Assembly: GCF_040049255.1 (NCBI RefSeq)
Contig: NZ_JBDZDR010000002.1
Coordinates: forward strand, 744,001 to 808,000
Length of the DNA: 64,000 bases
DNA from: Pseudaminobacter sp040049255
Lineage (GTDB): Bacteria; Pseudomonadota; Alphaproteobacteria; Rhizobiales; Rhizobiaceae
Reading direction: 5' to 3'
Below the pieces are notes generated by a model. The model did not search any database, was not told where the DNA came from, and saw nothing but the letters and a program-made list of their open reading frames with translations. A program made the position numbers and the translations under genes. Positions 8,764 through 17,732 of this stretch are shown here, one piece after another (within the stretch, counting starts at the first letter, position 1; each line of letters starts with the position of its first letter).

Positions 8764-9167
8764 TTTTCTACTCTCCTTAGCCACAGCACGAAAATTGCTT
8801 CTGTGGGGGACGCTTACGCAGGTTTGGGAGAACCCGGGTGGCGTCTGACAGGGCAGAATGTCGGGGTCAATTGCGGCCGCAGCGTACCTCAAATGGGGTC
8901 TTTGGCTGGCGCCAATGAGGCGGAAACGTGACGTTGCGGTCGGGCAACACCACTGCATCGTCGCTCAAGGTACTTCCGGAAAAATGACCTTTTATCAAAC
9001 GCTTGCGCTGCCTATATTGAATCGATGAATGAGTTTCCTCCGCCGTTGGAGGCGATTTGACGGGCCTGTCGCCACATTGCCGTCAAACGACCCAACAGCA
9101 TTTTACTTCTCAGGCGCCCAAATTGCCCGGCAAGCGAACTCGGCGCATGCAATCAGGGGGTGGACAA
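8764..9167. other. Intergenic region between the Omp gene and the SDR gene
   Basis: This 404-base gap separates two divergent genes and should contain both promoters plus the porin 5' leader. Apart from the strong AAGGAGAG ribosome site for the porin (8764-8780), I see no certain promoter, riboswitch or small gene. Open frames crossing it lack ribosome sites and coding character. Confidence 0.5.
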
Positions 9168-9932
9168 ATGACAAAAATCGCCAGGACGGCTCTGATCACG
9201 GGCGGGGGCAAGCGCGTCGGCAGGGCGATTGTCGAGGATCTCGCCGCGCATGGTTTCGCCGTGGCCATCCACTGCAATCGCTCGCGTGTCGAGGCCGACG
9301 AACTGGCCGCGTCAGTTGCTGCAAGTGGCGGCGAAGCTGCGGTGGTGGTGGCCGACCTGACCGATATGCGCGCCGTCGATGGGCTGATCCGCCAGGCGTC
9401 CGCGGCGTTGGGCCCGGTTTCGCTGCTGGTCAACAACGCCTCCATATTCGAGGCCGACGAGGTTACGGATTTTGATTGGGCGGTGTGGGACCGGCACTTT
9501 GCCGTCCATGTGAAAGCGCCGGTGCTTCTTGCGCGGCGCTTTGCCGAGGCGCTGCCGCCGGACGGGGAAGGGCTGGTCGTCAACATCGTCGACCAGCGCG
9601 TGCGCAAGCCAACCCCCCGCTATTTTTCCTATGCGCTGTCGAAATCGGCGCTCTGGGATGCGACCCGCACCATGGCGCAGGCGCTCGCCCCGCGCATTCG
9701 CGTCAATGCCATCGGGCCGGGGCCGACGCTGCCCAGCAGCCGCCAGCAGCAAGAGGATTTCGCCGCGCAGGTCGAGGGGCTGATTCTGAAGCGCGGGCCG
9801 TCGCTTTTGGAATTCGGCGCAACGATCCGCTATCTATGGGAAGCGCGCTCCGTCACCGGACAGTTGATCGCGCTGGACGGCGGCCAGCATCTTGCATGGC
9901 AGACGCCCGATGTGACAGGCATGGTGGAATGA
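9168..9932 (+). CDS. SDR oxidoreductase, pteridine-reductase-like
   Basis: NAD(P)-dependent short-chain dehydrogenase/reductase, 254 residues. The cofactor loop reads TGGGKRVG (residues 11-18), the TGxxxRxG form seen in pteridine reductase PTR1/FolM rather than the usual TGxxxGxG. The following AVAIHCNRS segment supports NADPH preference. Also present are NNAS (about 90) and the catalytic YALSK (about 154-158). The start at 9168 is set by AGGGGGTGG upstream. The gene overlaps uvrC by four bases (ATGA). A pterin substrate is inferred from the loop only; other carbonyl substrates are possible. Confidence 0.88.
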   Translation: MTKIARTALITGGGKRVGRAIVEDLAAHGFAVAIHCNRSRVEADELAASVAASGGEAAVVVADLTDMRAVDGLIRQASAALGPVSLLVNNASIFEADEVTDFDWAVWDRHFAVHVKAPVLLARRFAEALPPDGEGLVVNIVDQRVRKPTPRYFSYALSKSALWDATRTMAQALAPRIRVNAIGPGPTLPSSRQQQEDFAAQVEGLILKRGPSLLEFGATIRYLWEARSVTGQLIALDGGQHLAWQTPDVTGMVE

Positions 9933-12010
9933 ATCCCGCGAATCCCAACCTGAAATCGCTTCACCGTCCCCGGGCGGGCAGGGCCAGCGACGACGTCGCC
10001 GGCTATATGCCCGGCCATGAGATCGAGGAGGAGGACGTCTCGGAAGCCGATGCCACATCGGCGGCGCCCGAGTCTTCCTTCACCGCGCTCGACTGGACCT
10101 CCAACGCCGGCGACACCGAGGGCAAGGTGGGGGCCGAGGTCATCCAGGAACTGGTGAAGCGACTGCCGAATGCGCCGGGCGTCTATCGCATGATGAATGC
10201 GGCCGGTGACGTGCTCTATGTCGGCAAGGCACGTAACCTGAAGAAGCGCGTGACCCAGTACGCGCAGGGCCGCTTCCACACCCAGCGCATCGGCCGTATG
10301 GTGCGCGAGACCGCGACGATGGAGTTCGTCGTCACCCGCACCGAGATCGAGGCGCTGCTACTCGAGGCGAACCTTATCAAGCGCTTGCGGCCGCGCTTCA
10401 ACGTGCTGCTGCGCGACGACAAGTCGTTCCCCTATATCATGCTGACCGGCGATCATCCGTCGCCCGGCATCTTCAAGCATCGCGGCGCGCGCTCGCGCAA
10501 GGGCGATTATTTCGGGCCCTTCGCGTCTGCCGGCGCGGTCGACCGCACCATCAATTCGCTGCAGCGCGCCTTCCTGCTGCGCACCTGCACCGACTCCGTG
10601 TTCGAGAGCCGCACCCGGCCGTGCCTGCTTTACCAGATCAAGCGGTGCTCAGGCCCCTGCACGGGCGAGATTTCGGCCGAGGACTATGCCGAACTGGTGT
10701 CGGAGGCGAAGGATTTTCTTTCCGGCCGCAGCCAGAAGGTGAAGACCGAAATCTCGGATGCGATGCAGGAAGCAGCCGAGGAGCTCGACTTCGAGCGCGC
10801 CGCGATCTACCGCGACCGTCTGGCCGCGCTGAGCCACGTGCAGAGCCACCAGGGCATCAATCCGCAATCGACCGAAGAGGCCGACGTCTTCGCAATCCAC
10901 CAGGAAGGCGGGCAGGTCTGCATCCAGGTGTTTTTCTTCCGCACCGGCCAGAACTGGGGCAACCGCGCCTATTTCCCGAAGGCCGACCCTGCGATGGAGG
11001 CACAGGAGGTGCTGGGCTCGTTCCTGGCCCAGTTCTACGACGACAAGCCGTGCCCGCGCCTGGTGCTGCTTTCGCACGTTGTCGAAGAGCAGGAGCTGCT
11101 GACGCAGGCACTGGCAACCCGCGCCGGCCATAAGGTGACGATTGCCGTGCCGCAGCGCGGCGAGAAGAAGGACCTTGTGGACCACGCAGCCCAGAACGCG
11201 CGCGAGGCGCTGGGGCGCCGGCTGGCCGAGACCTCAACTCAGGCCCGGCTGATGGCCGGCATGGCCGAGACCTTCGGGTTGGAGAAGGCGCCGGTGCGCA
11301 TCGAGGTCTACGACAACTCGCACATCATGGGCACCAATGCCGTGGGAGCCATGATCGTGGCCGGGCCGGAAGGGTTCGTGAAGAACCAGTACCGCAAGTT
11401 CAATATCCGCTCCACCGATATCACCCCCGGCGACGACTTCGGCATGATGCGCGAGGTCATGACCCGGCGCTTCTCACGCCTGCTCAAGGAACACGGCGAC
11501 GCCGTGGACGGGGCGAGCGAAGCCGATGCGGATGAGATCTCGAACGGCGCTTTCCCGGCGTGGCCGGACGTGATCCTGATCGACGGTGGGCAGGGCCAGA
11601 TGACTGCGGTGCGGCAGATCCTCTCCGACCTCGGCATCGAGGACCGCGTGGTGGCAATCGGCGTGGCAAAGGGCGTCGATCGTGATGCCGGCCGCGAGCG
11701 GTTTTTCGCCAAGGGGCGCGAATCCTTCACGCTTCCGGTGCGCGATCCCGTGCTCTACTTCGTGCAGCGCCTGCGCGACGAGGCGCACCGCTTCGCCATC
11801 GGCTCGCACCGCGCGCGCCGCAAGAAGGAGATGACGCGCAACCCGCTGGACGAAATCAGCGGCATCGGGCCGACGCGCAAGCGTGCGCTGCTTTTGCACT
11901 TCGGCACCGCCAAGGCGGTCAGCCGGGCGGCGGTTGAGGATCTGGTGGCGGTGGACGGCATTTCGGAGTCGATCGCGCGGATTGTTTACAATCACTTCCA
12001 CGACAGTTGA
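9929..12010 (+). CDS. uvrC: Excinuclease ABC subunit C
   Basis: Dual-incision nuclease of nucleotide excision repair, acting with UvrA and UvrB. The 693-residue protein contains a GIY-YIG 3'-incision domain (GVYRMMNAAGDVLYVGKA, about 84-101) and a CxxC-type region (LLRTCTDSVF, LYQIKRCSGPC). The UVR/UvrB-binding segment is about 270-305. An RNase H-like 5'-incision domain follows, with VYDNSHIMG and ILIDGGQGQ. A C-terminal helix-hairpin-helix pair (ISGIGPTRKRALL, VDGISESIA) ends the protein. Compared with E. coli UvrC it has an extra acidic, low-complexity N-terminus of about 65 residues. The ATG at 9929 overlaps the SDR stop. Confidence 0.97.
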   Translation: MNPANPNLKSLHRPRAGRASDDVAGYMPGHEIEEEDVSEADATSAAPESSFTALDWTSNAGDTEGKVGAEVIQELVKRLPNAPGVYRMMNAAGDVLYVGKARNLKKRVTQYAQGRFHTQRIGRMVRETATMEFVVTRTEIEALLLEANLIKRLRPRFNVLLRDDKSFPYIMLTGDHPSPGIFKHRGARSRKGDYFGPFASAGAVDRTINSLQRAFLLRTCTDSVFESRTRPCLLYQIKRCSGPCTGEISAEDYAELVSEAKDFLSGRSQKVKTEISDAMQEAAEELDFERAAIYRDRLAALSHVQSHQGINPQSTEEADVFAIHQEGGQVCIQVFFFRTGQNWGNRAYFPKADPAMEAQEVLGSFLAQFYDDKPCPRLVLLSHVVEEQELLTQALATRAGHKVTIAVPQRGEKKDLVDHAAQNAREALGRRLAETSTQARLMAGMAETFGLEKAPVRIEVYDNSHIMGTNAVGAMIVAGPEGFVKNQYRKFNIRSTDITPGDDFGMMREVMTRRFSRLLKEHGDAVDGASEADADEISNGAFPAWPDVILIDGGQGQMTAVRQILSDLGIEDRVVAIGVAKGVDRDAGRERFFAKGRESFTLPVRDPVLYFVQRLRDEAHRFAIGSHRARRKKEMTRNPLDEISGIGPTRKRALLLHFGTAKAVSRAAVEDLVAVDGISESIARIVYNHFHDS

Positions 12011-12077
12011 ACGTTTGCGCTATTAATGCGCTATTAGAAGCGGCGCTTGGCCGGCGCGTCTACTTGGTTGACCCCCT

Positions 12078-12716
12078 ATGCAGGTATCTGATGTGACTAC
12101 GAAGGTTGAAAGAAGCGGGAATAAGAGGGGGAAGCATGCGTTCAACCTTCCCAACATTCTGACATATGGCCGCATCCTGGCGGTGCCGCTGATCGTGCTG
12201 TGCTTCTTTTTGGAAGGCCGACTGCGCTCAAGCGACTTTGCTCGTTATTCCGCATTGGCGCTGTTTCTGGCGGCGAGCATCACTGACTATTTCGACGGCT
12301 ATCTGGCGCGCGCCTGGCAGCAGACTTCCAATATCGGCCGCATGCTGGACCCCATCGCCGACAAGCTCCTTGTCTCGACCTGCCTGCTGCTTCTGGCGGC
12401 CGACACCGACCGCACCATCGCTGGCTGGACGCTCTGGGCGGCCATCATCATCCTTTGCCGCGAGATTCTGGTTTCTGGCCTGCGCGAATATCTCGCCGCG
12501 CTGAAGGTCAGCGTGCCGGTGACGCAGCTTGCCAAATGGAAGACGACGATCCAGATGATCGCCATCGCCTTCCTTTTGCTGGGGCCGGCGGGCGACAAGA
12601 TCGTGCCCTACTGGACGCAAGTAGGCATAACGCTGCTCTGGATTTCCGCGATCGTCACGCTCTATACGGGCTATGACTATTTTCGCGCTGGCGTGAAGCA
12701 TATCATCGAAGAATGA
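12078..12716 (+). CDS. pgsA: CDP-diacylglycerol-glycerol-3-phosphate 3-phosphatidyltransferase
   Basis: Integral membrane enzyme making phosphatidylglycerol phosphate, the committed step to phosphatidylglycerol and cardiolipin. The 212-residue protein begins after a basic tail with NLPNILTYGRILAVPLIVL. It carries a perfect CDP-alcohol phosphotransferase motif, D-x2-DG-x2-AR-x8-G-x3-D-x3-D, reading DYFDGYLAR then GRMLDPIAD. Several membrane helices follow. It lies 67 bases after uvrC, the classical uvrC-pgsA pairing, and its last four bases overlap moaD. A second family member lies at 24091-24648. Confidence 0.95.
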   Translation: MQVSDVTTKVERSGNKRGKHAFNLPNILTYGRILAVPLIVLCFFLEGRLRSSDFARYSALALFLAASITDYFDGYLARAWQQTSNIGRMLDPIADKLLVSTCLLLLAADTDRTIAGWTLWAAIIILCREILVSGLREYLAALKVSVPVTQLAKWKTTIQMIAIAFLLLGPAGDKIVPYWTQVGITLLWISAIVTLYTGYDYFRAGVKHIIEE

Positions 12717-12979
12717 CACAGAACCCGACAAAACTTGTCTATTTCGCCTGGGTCCGCGAGCGCATCGGCCTGCCGGAAGAGGAGGTCGCCTTGCCTTCCG
12801 AGGTTGAGACGGTGAGCGACCTGCTTCATTGGCTGAAGGGCCGCGGCGAGGAATATGAAAACGCGCTACAGTATCCGGACGTGATCCGCGTCGCCATCGA
12901 CCAGGAGCATGTCGACCACGGGGAAAAGATCGCGGGCGCGCGCGAGATCGCACTGTTCCCGCCCATGACCGGGGGCTGA
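12713..12979 (+). CDS. moaD: Molybdopterin synthase sulfur-carrier subunit
   Basis: Ubiquitin-fold small subunit of molybdopterin synthase. It carries sulfur as a C-terminal thiocarboxylate to MoaE, which converts cyclic pyranopterin monophosphate to molybdopterin. The 88-residue protein starts with the family segment KLVYFAWVRERIGLPEEEV and ends in the obligatory Gly-Gly (FPPMTGG). It overlaps pgsA by four bases and precedes moaE by four bases. A molybdopterin enzyme is encoded a few kilobases away at 18631. Confidence 0.96.
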   Translation: MTQNPTKLVYFAWVRERIGLPEEEVALPSEVETVSDLLHWLKGRGEEYENALQYPDVIRVAIDQEHVDHGEKIAGAREIALFPPMTGG

Positions 12980-12983
12980 ACCC

Positions 12984-13454
12984 ATGCCGGCCGTCGTGAC
13001 GCCCGATGTGCGCATCCAGCGCGAGGATTTCGACATCCAGTCCGAGATTTCGCGGCTGACTGGCGGGCGTGCAGATATTGGTGCCGTAGTGACCTTCACC
13101 GGGCTCTGCCGTGACGAGGCAGGGCGGTTGGCTGCTCTGGAACTCGAGCACTACCCAGGCATGGCCGAAGCGGAGATCTTGCGCATCGCCGCCGAGGCGG
13201 TTTCACGCTGGCCGCTACAGGGGCTCACCGCCATCCACCGCTATGGCAAGATCGCGCCAGGCGAGAATATCGTTCTGGTGGTGGCGGCTTCGGCGCACCG
13301 GCAGGCGGCGTTCGAGGCGGCGAATTTCCTGATGGACTATCTGAAGTCGCGCGCGCCGTTCTGGAAGAAGGAGCACCACGCCGACGGTTCGGAAGGCGGC
13401 TGGGTCGACGCCAAGGAAGCAGATGACGAGGCGGCGGCGCGCTGGCGCCGCTGA
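12984..13454 (+). CDS. moaE: Molybdopterin synthase catalytic subunit
   Basis: Large subunit of molybdopterin synthase, partner of MoaD. The 156-residue protein shows the MoaE fold segments GAVVTFTGLCRDE (about 32-44), LELEHYPGMAEAE, ALTAIHRYGKIAPGE, the VAASAHRQAAFEAANFLMD block and the catalytic/substrate region KSRAPFWKKEH with its conserved lysines. It is co-transcribed directly behind moaD. The acidic C-terminal tail is slightly longer than the E. coli protein's. Confidence 0.95.
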   Translation: MPAVVTPDVRIQREDFDIQSEISRLTGGRADIGAVVTFTGLCRDEAGRLAALELEHYPGMAEAEILRIAAEAVSRWPLQGLTAIHRYGKIAPGENIVLVVAASAHRQAAFEAANFLMDYLKSRAPFWKKEHHADGSEGGWVDAKEADDEAAARWRR

Positions 13455-13531
13455 TCCTGGCCGCAGGAAGCCAAAGTCAAATCGCCGCGCGACACGGGTC
13501 AACAGCATTCCTTTGATACGGAGGCGATGTC

Positions 13532-13978
13532 ATGTTGAGCAGGCTTGCGAAAATCCTGATCTTCGGCCTCGCTCCGCTGGTGGCGGGCGCGCTCATCTTG
13601 CCCGCGCAATCCCTGGCCGAGGACAAGACCATTACCGGCGAGGTGCTCTACCGCGAGCGGAATGCGCTGCCGCCAGACGCTGTTCTCACCGTGCAGCTGA
13701 TTGAAACGTCCCCCGCCGGCGAACCTTCAGCAATCATCGGCCAGCAGGTGATCCCGAAGCCGGGGCAGGTGCCGATCAAGTTCGAGGTGCATTTCAACCC
13801 GCTGGCCGTTCGGCCGACGGCCACCTACCTGCTGGAGGCAACCATCAGCGTCGATCACACGCTATGGTTCGAGAACGACAGCCGATACGAGGTCGACCCG
13901 CTCACCGCCGGGCCACAGACCCTGGTGCTCGAGATGCTGAAAAAGCCAGGTGCCGGGGATAGTTCGAAAGGCCCTTGA
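13532..13978 (+). CDS. YbaY-like exported protein
   Basis: A 148-residue exported protein with a signal peptide (LIFGLAPLVAGALILPAQSLA) followed by a single beta-sandwich domain of the YbaY type. Typical segments are TITGEVLYRERNALPPDAVLTVQLIETS, KPGQVPIKFEVHFNP and ATYLLEATISVDHTLWFEND. YbaY in E. coli is a glycoprotein/polysaccharide-metabolism-annotated lipoprotein of unknown role. Here no lipobox cysteine is visible, so the product is probably periplasmic and soluble. It is followed by a strong bidirectional terminator. Confidence 0.82.
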   Translation: MLSRLAKILIFGLAPLVAGALILPAQSLAEDKTITGEVLYRERNALPPDAVLTVQLIETSPAGEPSAIIGQQVIPKPGQVPIKFEVHFNPLAVRPTATYLLEATISVDHTLWFENDSRYEVDPLTAGPQTLVLEMLKKPGAGDSSKGP

Positions 13979-14010
13979 GCGTGCTGCCCCGAATAACGCG
14001 CGCTCAAGAA

Positions 14011-14040
14011 AAAAAGCCGGAGCGTTCGCTCCGGCTTTTC
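14011..14040. terminator. Bidirectional terminator between the YbaY gene and ndk
   Basis: A 9-bp stem (GCCGGAGCG, 14016-14024, with CGCTCCGGC, 14027-14035) with a TT loop is flanked by an A-run on the left and a T-run on the right. It can therefore terminate both the plus-strand YbaY transcript and the minus-strand ndk transcript, which converge here. Confidence 0.9.
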
Positions 14041-14081
14041 AATGAAATCAGGTGCTTGCACCCGAATTCGGATTCAGGATC

Positions 14082-14504
14082 TTAGCCGACGATCTCGGTG
14101 TCGGAGAACCAGTACTTGATCTCCTGGGCAGCGGTCTCGGGGGCGTCCGAGCCGTGCACCGAGTTTTCGCCGATCGACAGCGCGTGGACCTTGCGGATGG
14201 TGCCTTCCTCGGCGTTGGCCGGGTTGGTGGCGCCCATTACTTCGCGGTTCTTGGCGATGGCGTTCTCGCCTTCGAGGACCTGCACGACCGTCGGGCCCGA
14301 GGACATGGACTCGACCAGTTCGCCGAAGAAGGGGCGTTCCTTGTGCACGGCGTAAAAGCCTTCGGCCTCGCGGCGGCTCATCCAGACGCGGCGGGAAGCG
14401 ACGACGCGCAGGCCGGCATCTTCGAGCATCTTGGTGATGGCGCCGGTGAGGTTGCGGCGGGTGGCATCCGGCTTGATCATCGAAAACGTGCGTTCGATCG
14501 CCAT
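14082..14504 (-). CDS. ndk: Nucleoside diphosphate kinase
   Basis: Transfers the gamma phosphate between nucleoside triphosphates and diphosphates through a phosphohistidine. The 140-residue protein has the canonical start MAIERTFSMIKPDATRRN. Family blocks follow: the EAEGFYAVHKERPFF region, VVQVLEGENAIAKNREVMGATNP, and the active-site stretch IGENSVHGSDAPETA with the catalytic His. The start at 14504 matches the family; longer in-frame extensions are rejected. Monocistronic, ending at the shared terminator. Confidence 0.97.
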   Translation of the reverse strand: MAIERTFSMIKPDATRRNLTGAITKMLEDAGLRVVASRRVWMSRREAEGFYAVHKERPFFGELVESMSSGPTVVQVLEGENAIAKNREVMGATNPANAEEGTIRKVHALSIGENSVHGSDAPETAAQEIKYWFSDTEIVG

Positions 14505-14740
14505 GGTATTTCCTTCTGAAGATGGGGTGGAGATGGTGGCGGACCCTATACAGGGCGTCTGCCATATTGCCAAGGGTCAGGAGGCCCTTTGCGACCGCAA
14601 GCAAGCCCCAATGCGTGCTTTTCCGGCGATGCGTTTCCCCGACGCCTCACTTCCGGGTGTGAATAATGGTAATCGGAGCTTCACGTCTCTAGGGTTAGGT
14701 ATGGTTGCTATTTCGTCGTCTGCACGCTGAAGGAAAATCC

Positions 14741-15253
14741 ATGAAGCAGCATTTCATGATGTTTGCGGCCTACAACTCCTGGGCCAACCAGCGCATCTAT
14801 GAAGCGGCCGGCAACCTGACCGAGGATGAGCTGCGCCGCGATGTGGGCGCCTTTTTCAAGTCGGTGCTGGGCACGCTGAACCATCTGCTGGTCGCCGACC
14901 GGATCTGGCTCAAACGCTTTACCGGCGAGGGCGATGCCCCCTCGCAGCTCGACGCCATCCTCTTCGACGATTTTGACAAGCTTCGCGCCGCCCGCCAGGC
15001 CGAGGACGCACGGATCGTGGCCTGGATCAGCAGCCTGAGCGACCAGGCGCTGGCCGGCCGTTTCAGCTACATGACCGTAACGGACATGCGCACGATCTCG
15101 CAGCGCCTCGCGCCGGCGCTCGCGCATTTCTTCAATCATCAGACGCATCACCGCGGCCAGGTTCACATGGCGCTGACAGCGCTCGGCGAACCCTCCGTGC
15201 AACTGGATCTGATCGCCTTCCAGCGGACCGAAGAAGGCCGCGCCTTCGCCTGA
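14741..15253 (+). CDS. DinB family protein
   Basis: A 170-residue four-helix-bundle protein of the DinB/YfiT-like metalloenzyme superfamily. Metal-ligand histidines are placed as expected: LNHLLVADRIW (about 48-58) and the C-terminal HFFNHQTHHRGQVHMAL (about 129-145). The start MKQHFMMFAAYNSWAN follows GAAGGAAAA. Members include thiol-dependent S-transferases and uncharacterised stress proteins, and nothing in the sequence fixes the substrate. It stands alone between divergent ndk and the ABC-F gene. Confidence 0.88.
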   Translation: MKQHFMMFAAYNSWANQRIYEAAGNLTEDELRRDVGAFFKSVLGTLNHLLVADRIWLKRFTGEGDAPSQLDAILFDDFDKLRAARQAEDARIVAWISSLSDQALAGRFSYMTVTDMRTISQRLAPALAHFFNHQTHHRGQVHMALTALGEPSVQLDLIAFQRTEEGRAFA

Positions 15254-15335
15254 GTTTGGGCAGTTTTAAGTCTGGCGCGGCCTCGTCAGTGCGCTGGGCC
15301 TTGCGATCCGCAAAACTCCGGTGCAAAAGCCCGCA

Positions 15336-17213
15336 ATGCTTATCATCAACGATCTTTCCATCCGTATCGCCGGACGCCTGCTTCTCGACCACGCTTCGCT
15401 CACGCTGCCGGCGGGAACGAAGGCGGGGCTCGTTGGCCGCAACGGAACGGGCAAGACGACTCTGTTCCGGGCGATCACCGGCGACCAGCCGACCGAGACG
15501 GGCTCGATCAGCCTGCCGAAGAACCTGCGCATCGGCCAGGTGGCGCAGGAGGCGCCGGGCACCGAGGAGCCGCTGATCGACATCGTGATGAAGGCCGATC
15601 TGGAGCGCGCAGCGCTTCTGGAAGAGGAAAAGACCGCGACCGACCCGCACCGCATCGCCGAGATCCATGTGCGGCTCGCCGATATCGATGCACATTCGGC
15701 CGAAGCGCGTGCGGCCACCATTCTCGCCGGTCTCGGCTTCGATGACGAGGCGCAGAAGCGCCCGGCGTCGTCCTTCTCCGGCGGCTGGCGCATGCGGGTG
15801 GCGCTGGCGGCGGTGCTGTTCTCGCAGCCCGACCTGCTGCTGCTCGACGAACCGACCAACTATCTCGACCTCGAAGGCACGCTGTGGCTCGAGAACTACG
15901 TGTCGAAATATCCGCACACGGTTCTCCTGATCAGCCACGACCGCGACCTGCTCAACCGCGCTGTCAATTCCATCGTCCACCTCGACCAGAAGAAGATGAC
16001 CTTCTGGCGCGGCGGCTACGACCAGTTCGAGCGGCAGCTGGCCGAGCAGCGCGAGCTGCAGGAAAAGGGCCGCGCCAAGCAGGAGGCGGCGCGCAAGCAT
16101 CTGCAGTCCTTCGTCGACCGCTTCCGCGCCAAGGCCTCCAAGGCCCGGCAGGCACAGTCGCGCATCAAGGCGCTGGAGCGCATGAAGCCGATCGCGGCTC
16201 TGGTTGAGGATCACGTGCGGCCGTTCAGCTTCCCCGAGCCGGTGAAGACCGTGGCCTCGCCCATCGTGGCGCTGGACGGCATCGATGTCGGCTACCAGCC
16301 GGGCAGCCCGATCCTGCGCAAGATGACGCTACGCATCGACAGTGACGACCGCATCGCCCTGCTGGGCGCCAACGGCAACGGCAAGTCGACCTTCGCCAAG
16401 CTGCTGGCCGGCCGCCTGAAGGCCGAGACGGGCACGGTGACGATTGCGCCCGGCCTCAAGGTTGCGATCTTCGCGCAGCACCAGCTCGACGACCTGCGGC
16501 CGGAGGAAAACGCCTACGAGCATGTGCGCCGGCTGATGCCGGACGCGCCGGAGGCAAAGGTGAGGGCGCGTGTCGCCCAGTTCGGCCTTTCGACCGAAAA
16601 GATGAACACGCCGGCCAAGGACCTATCCGGCGGCGAGAAGGCGCGCCTGCTGATGGGGCTTGCAGCCTTCGACGGGCCGAACCTGTTCATCCTAGACGAG
16701 CCGACCAACCACCTCGACATCGACAGCCGCGAGGCGCTGATCATGGCGCTGAATGATTTTCCCGGCGCGGTGATCATCATCAGCCACGACCGGCACCTGC
16801 TGGAGGCGACCGCCGACCGGCTGTGGCTGGTCAAGGACGGCACGGTGAAGCCGTATGACGGCGACCTCGAGGACTATCGCACGATGGTTACTGGAGTGTC
16901 CGTGGACCGCCGGGAAAAGCGCGAGGCGAAAGAGACCTCCAAGGCCGATCGCCGCCGCGAGGCGGCTGCCCGCCGCGCGGCAATGGAGCCGGTGGCCAAG
17001 GAAATCCGAGCCACCGAGGCGCTGATGGATCGCATCCGCAAGCGCATCGACGCTATCGAAGATCAACTGGCCAACCCGACCCTCTACGAAAAGGACCCGA
17101 CCGCGGCCACCCAGCTCGCCAAGGAGCGCGCGCAACTCACCTCGTCACTGTCGATGCACGAGGACAAGTGGCTGGAGCTGTCGGCTGATTATGAGGAAGG
17201 AATGGCGGAGTAG
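15336..17213 (+). CDS. ABC-F family ATPase
   Basis: A soluble twin-cassette ATPase of the ABC-F class, which acts on ribosomes or translation rather than transport. The 625-residue protein has two nucleotide-binding domains with Walker A GRNGTGKTT (about 35) and GANGNGKST (about 345). Signatures are SFSGGWRMR and LSGGEKARL, and Walker B is LLLLDEPTNYLD and LFILDEPTNHLD. A charged interdomain linker (about 230-300, rich in Arg, Lys and Glu) and a C-terminal coiled-coil tail (about 520-600) are present. There are no membrane helices. The ATG at 15336 is preferred over an upstream GTG at 15321. The tail suggests a Uup/YheS-like subtype, but that is not certain. Confidence 0.93.
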   Translation: MLIINDLSIRIAGRLLLDHASLTLPAGTKAGLVGRNGTGKTTLFRAITGDQPTETGSISLPKNLRIGQVAQEAPGTEEPLIDIVMKADLERAALLEEEKTATDPHRIAEIHVRLADIDAHSAEARAATILAGLGFDDEAQKRPASSFSGGWRMRVALAAVLFSQPDLLLLDEPTNYLDLEGTLWLENYVSKYPHTVLLISHDRDLLNRAVNSIVHLDQKKMTFWRGGYDQFERQLAEQRELQEKGRAKQEAARKHLQSFVDRFRAKASKARQAQSRIKALERMKPIAALVEDHVRPFSFPEPVKTVASPIVALDGIDVGYQPGSPILRKMTLRIDSDDRIALLGANGNGKSTFAKLLAGRLKAETGTVTIAPGLKVAIFAQHQLDDLRPEENAYEHVRRLMPDAPEAKVRARVAQFGLSTEKMNTPAKDLSGGEKARLLMGLAAFDGPNLFILDEPTNHLDIDSREALIMALNDFPGAVIIISHDRHLLEATADRLWLVKDGTVKPYDGDLEDYRTMVTGVSVDRREKREAKETSKADRRREAAARRAAMEPVAKEIRATEALMDRIRKRIDAIEDQLANPTLYEKDPTAATQLAKERAQLTSSLSMHEDKWLELSADYEEGMAE

Positions 17214-17218
17214 GAGGC

Positions 17219-17638
17219 TTACCCCGCCGCCGGAGGCATGCGGGCGAAAGCCGGTAGCGCCGGGTCGATCCGGTCCCAGTCCTGTGCCGTCTCCGTCCAG
17301 AACACCATCTGCGGCCTGTAGCGCTTCGGCTCGTCCAGCGTGCCGGCCCTGACCACGAAGATGTCCGGCATGCCGGGAAACAGCATATAGACCGGCGTGC
17401 CACAGGTCTGGCAGAAGGCGCGGCTCTTCACCACGCCTTGGTCCCCGGTAAAGTCGAAGCTCCGAGCTTCGCCATGCAGTGTGGCGGCTTTACGTGGGAA
17501 GGCAAGGTAGGAGCCGTGCCCAGTGCCGCTGTCCCTCTGGCACTGCCGGCAGTGGCAGTCATTGGTCATGATGGGCTCGGCCGCCACCTCGTAGCGGATC
17601 GCGCCGCAGGCGCAGCCGCCGGTATATGATTTCGTCAT
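17219..17638 (-). CDS. GFA (CENP-V) family zinc protein
   Basis: A 139-residue protein of the glutathione-dependent formaldehyde-activating (GFA/CENP-V) fold. Zinc-binding cysteines appear in order: GGCACGAIRYE (Cys about 8 and 10), NDCHCRQCQRDSG (about 27-32) and FCQTCGTPVY (about 79-82). Most members have not been shown to act on formaldehyde, so only the fold and zinc sites are claimed. It converges with the ABC-F gene with just a few bases between stops and is not obviously in an operon with the ArsR/SRPBCC pair upstream of it. Confidence 0.9.
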   Translation of the reverse strand: MTKSYTGGCACGAIRYEVAAEPIMTNDCHCRQCQRDSGTGHGSYLAFPRKAATLHGEARSFDFTGDQGVVKSRAFCQTCGTPVYMLFPGMPDIFVVRAGTLDEPKRYRPQMVFWTETAQDWDRIDPALPAFARMPPAAG

Positions 17639-17732
17639 GTCTGTTCTCCTCCGGTCAGGGCGGGGCGTAAGACATCCCTCGCCGAGCGGTTCCCGCCCGG
17701 TCGCTGGACAAATACTCCGCCCGCGTTGTTGA

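Noticed and set aside
9476..9928. Upstream in-frame extension of uvrC to 844 residues
   Set aside because: The extension reads the SDR gene in the wrong frame and has no family similarity. The ATG at 9929 overlaps the SDR stop as a normal coupling.
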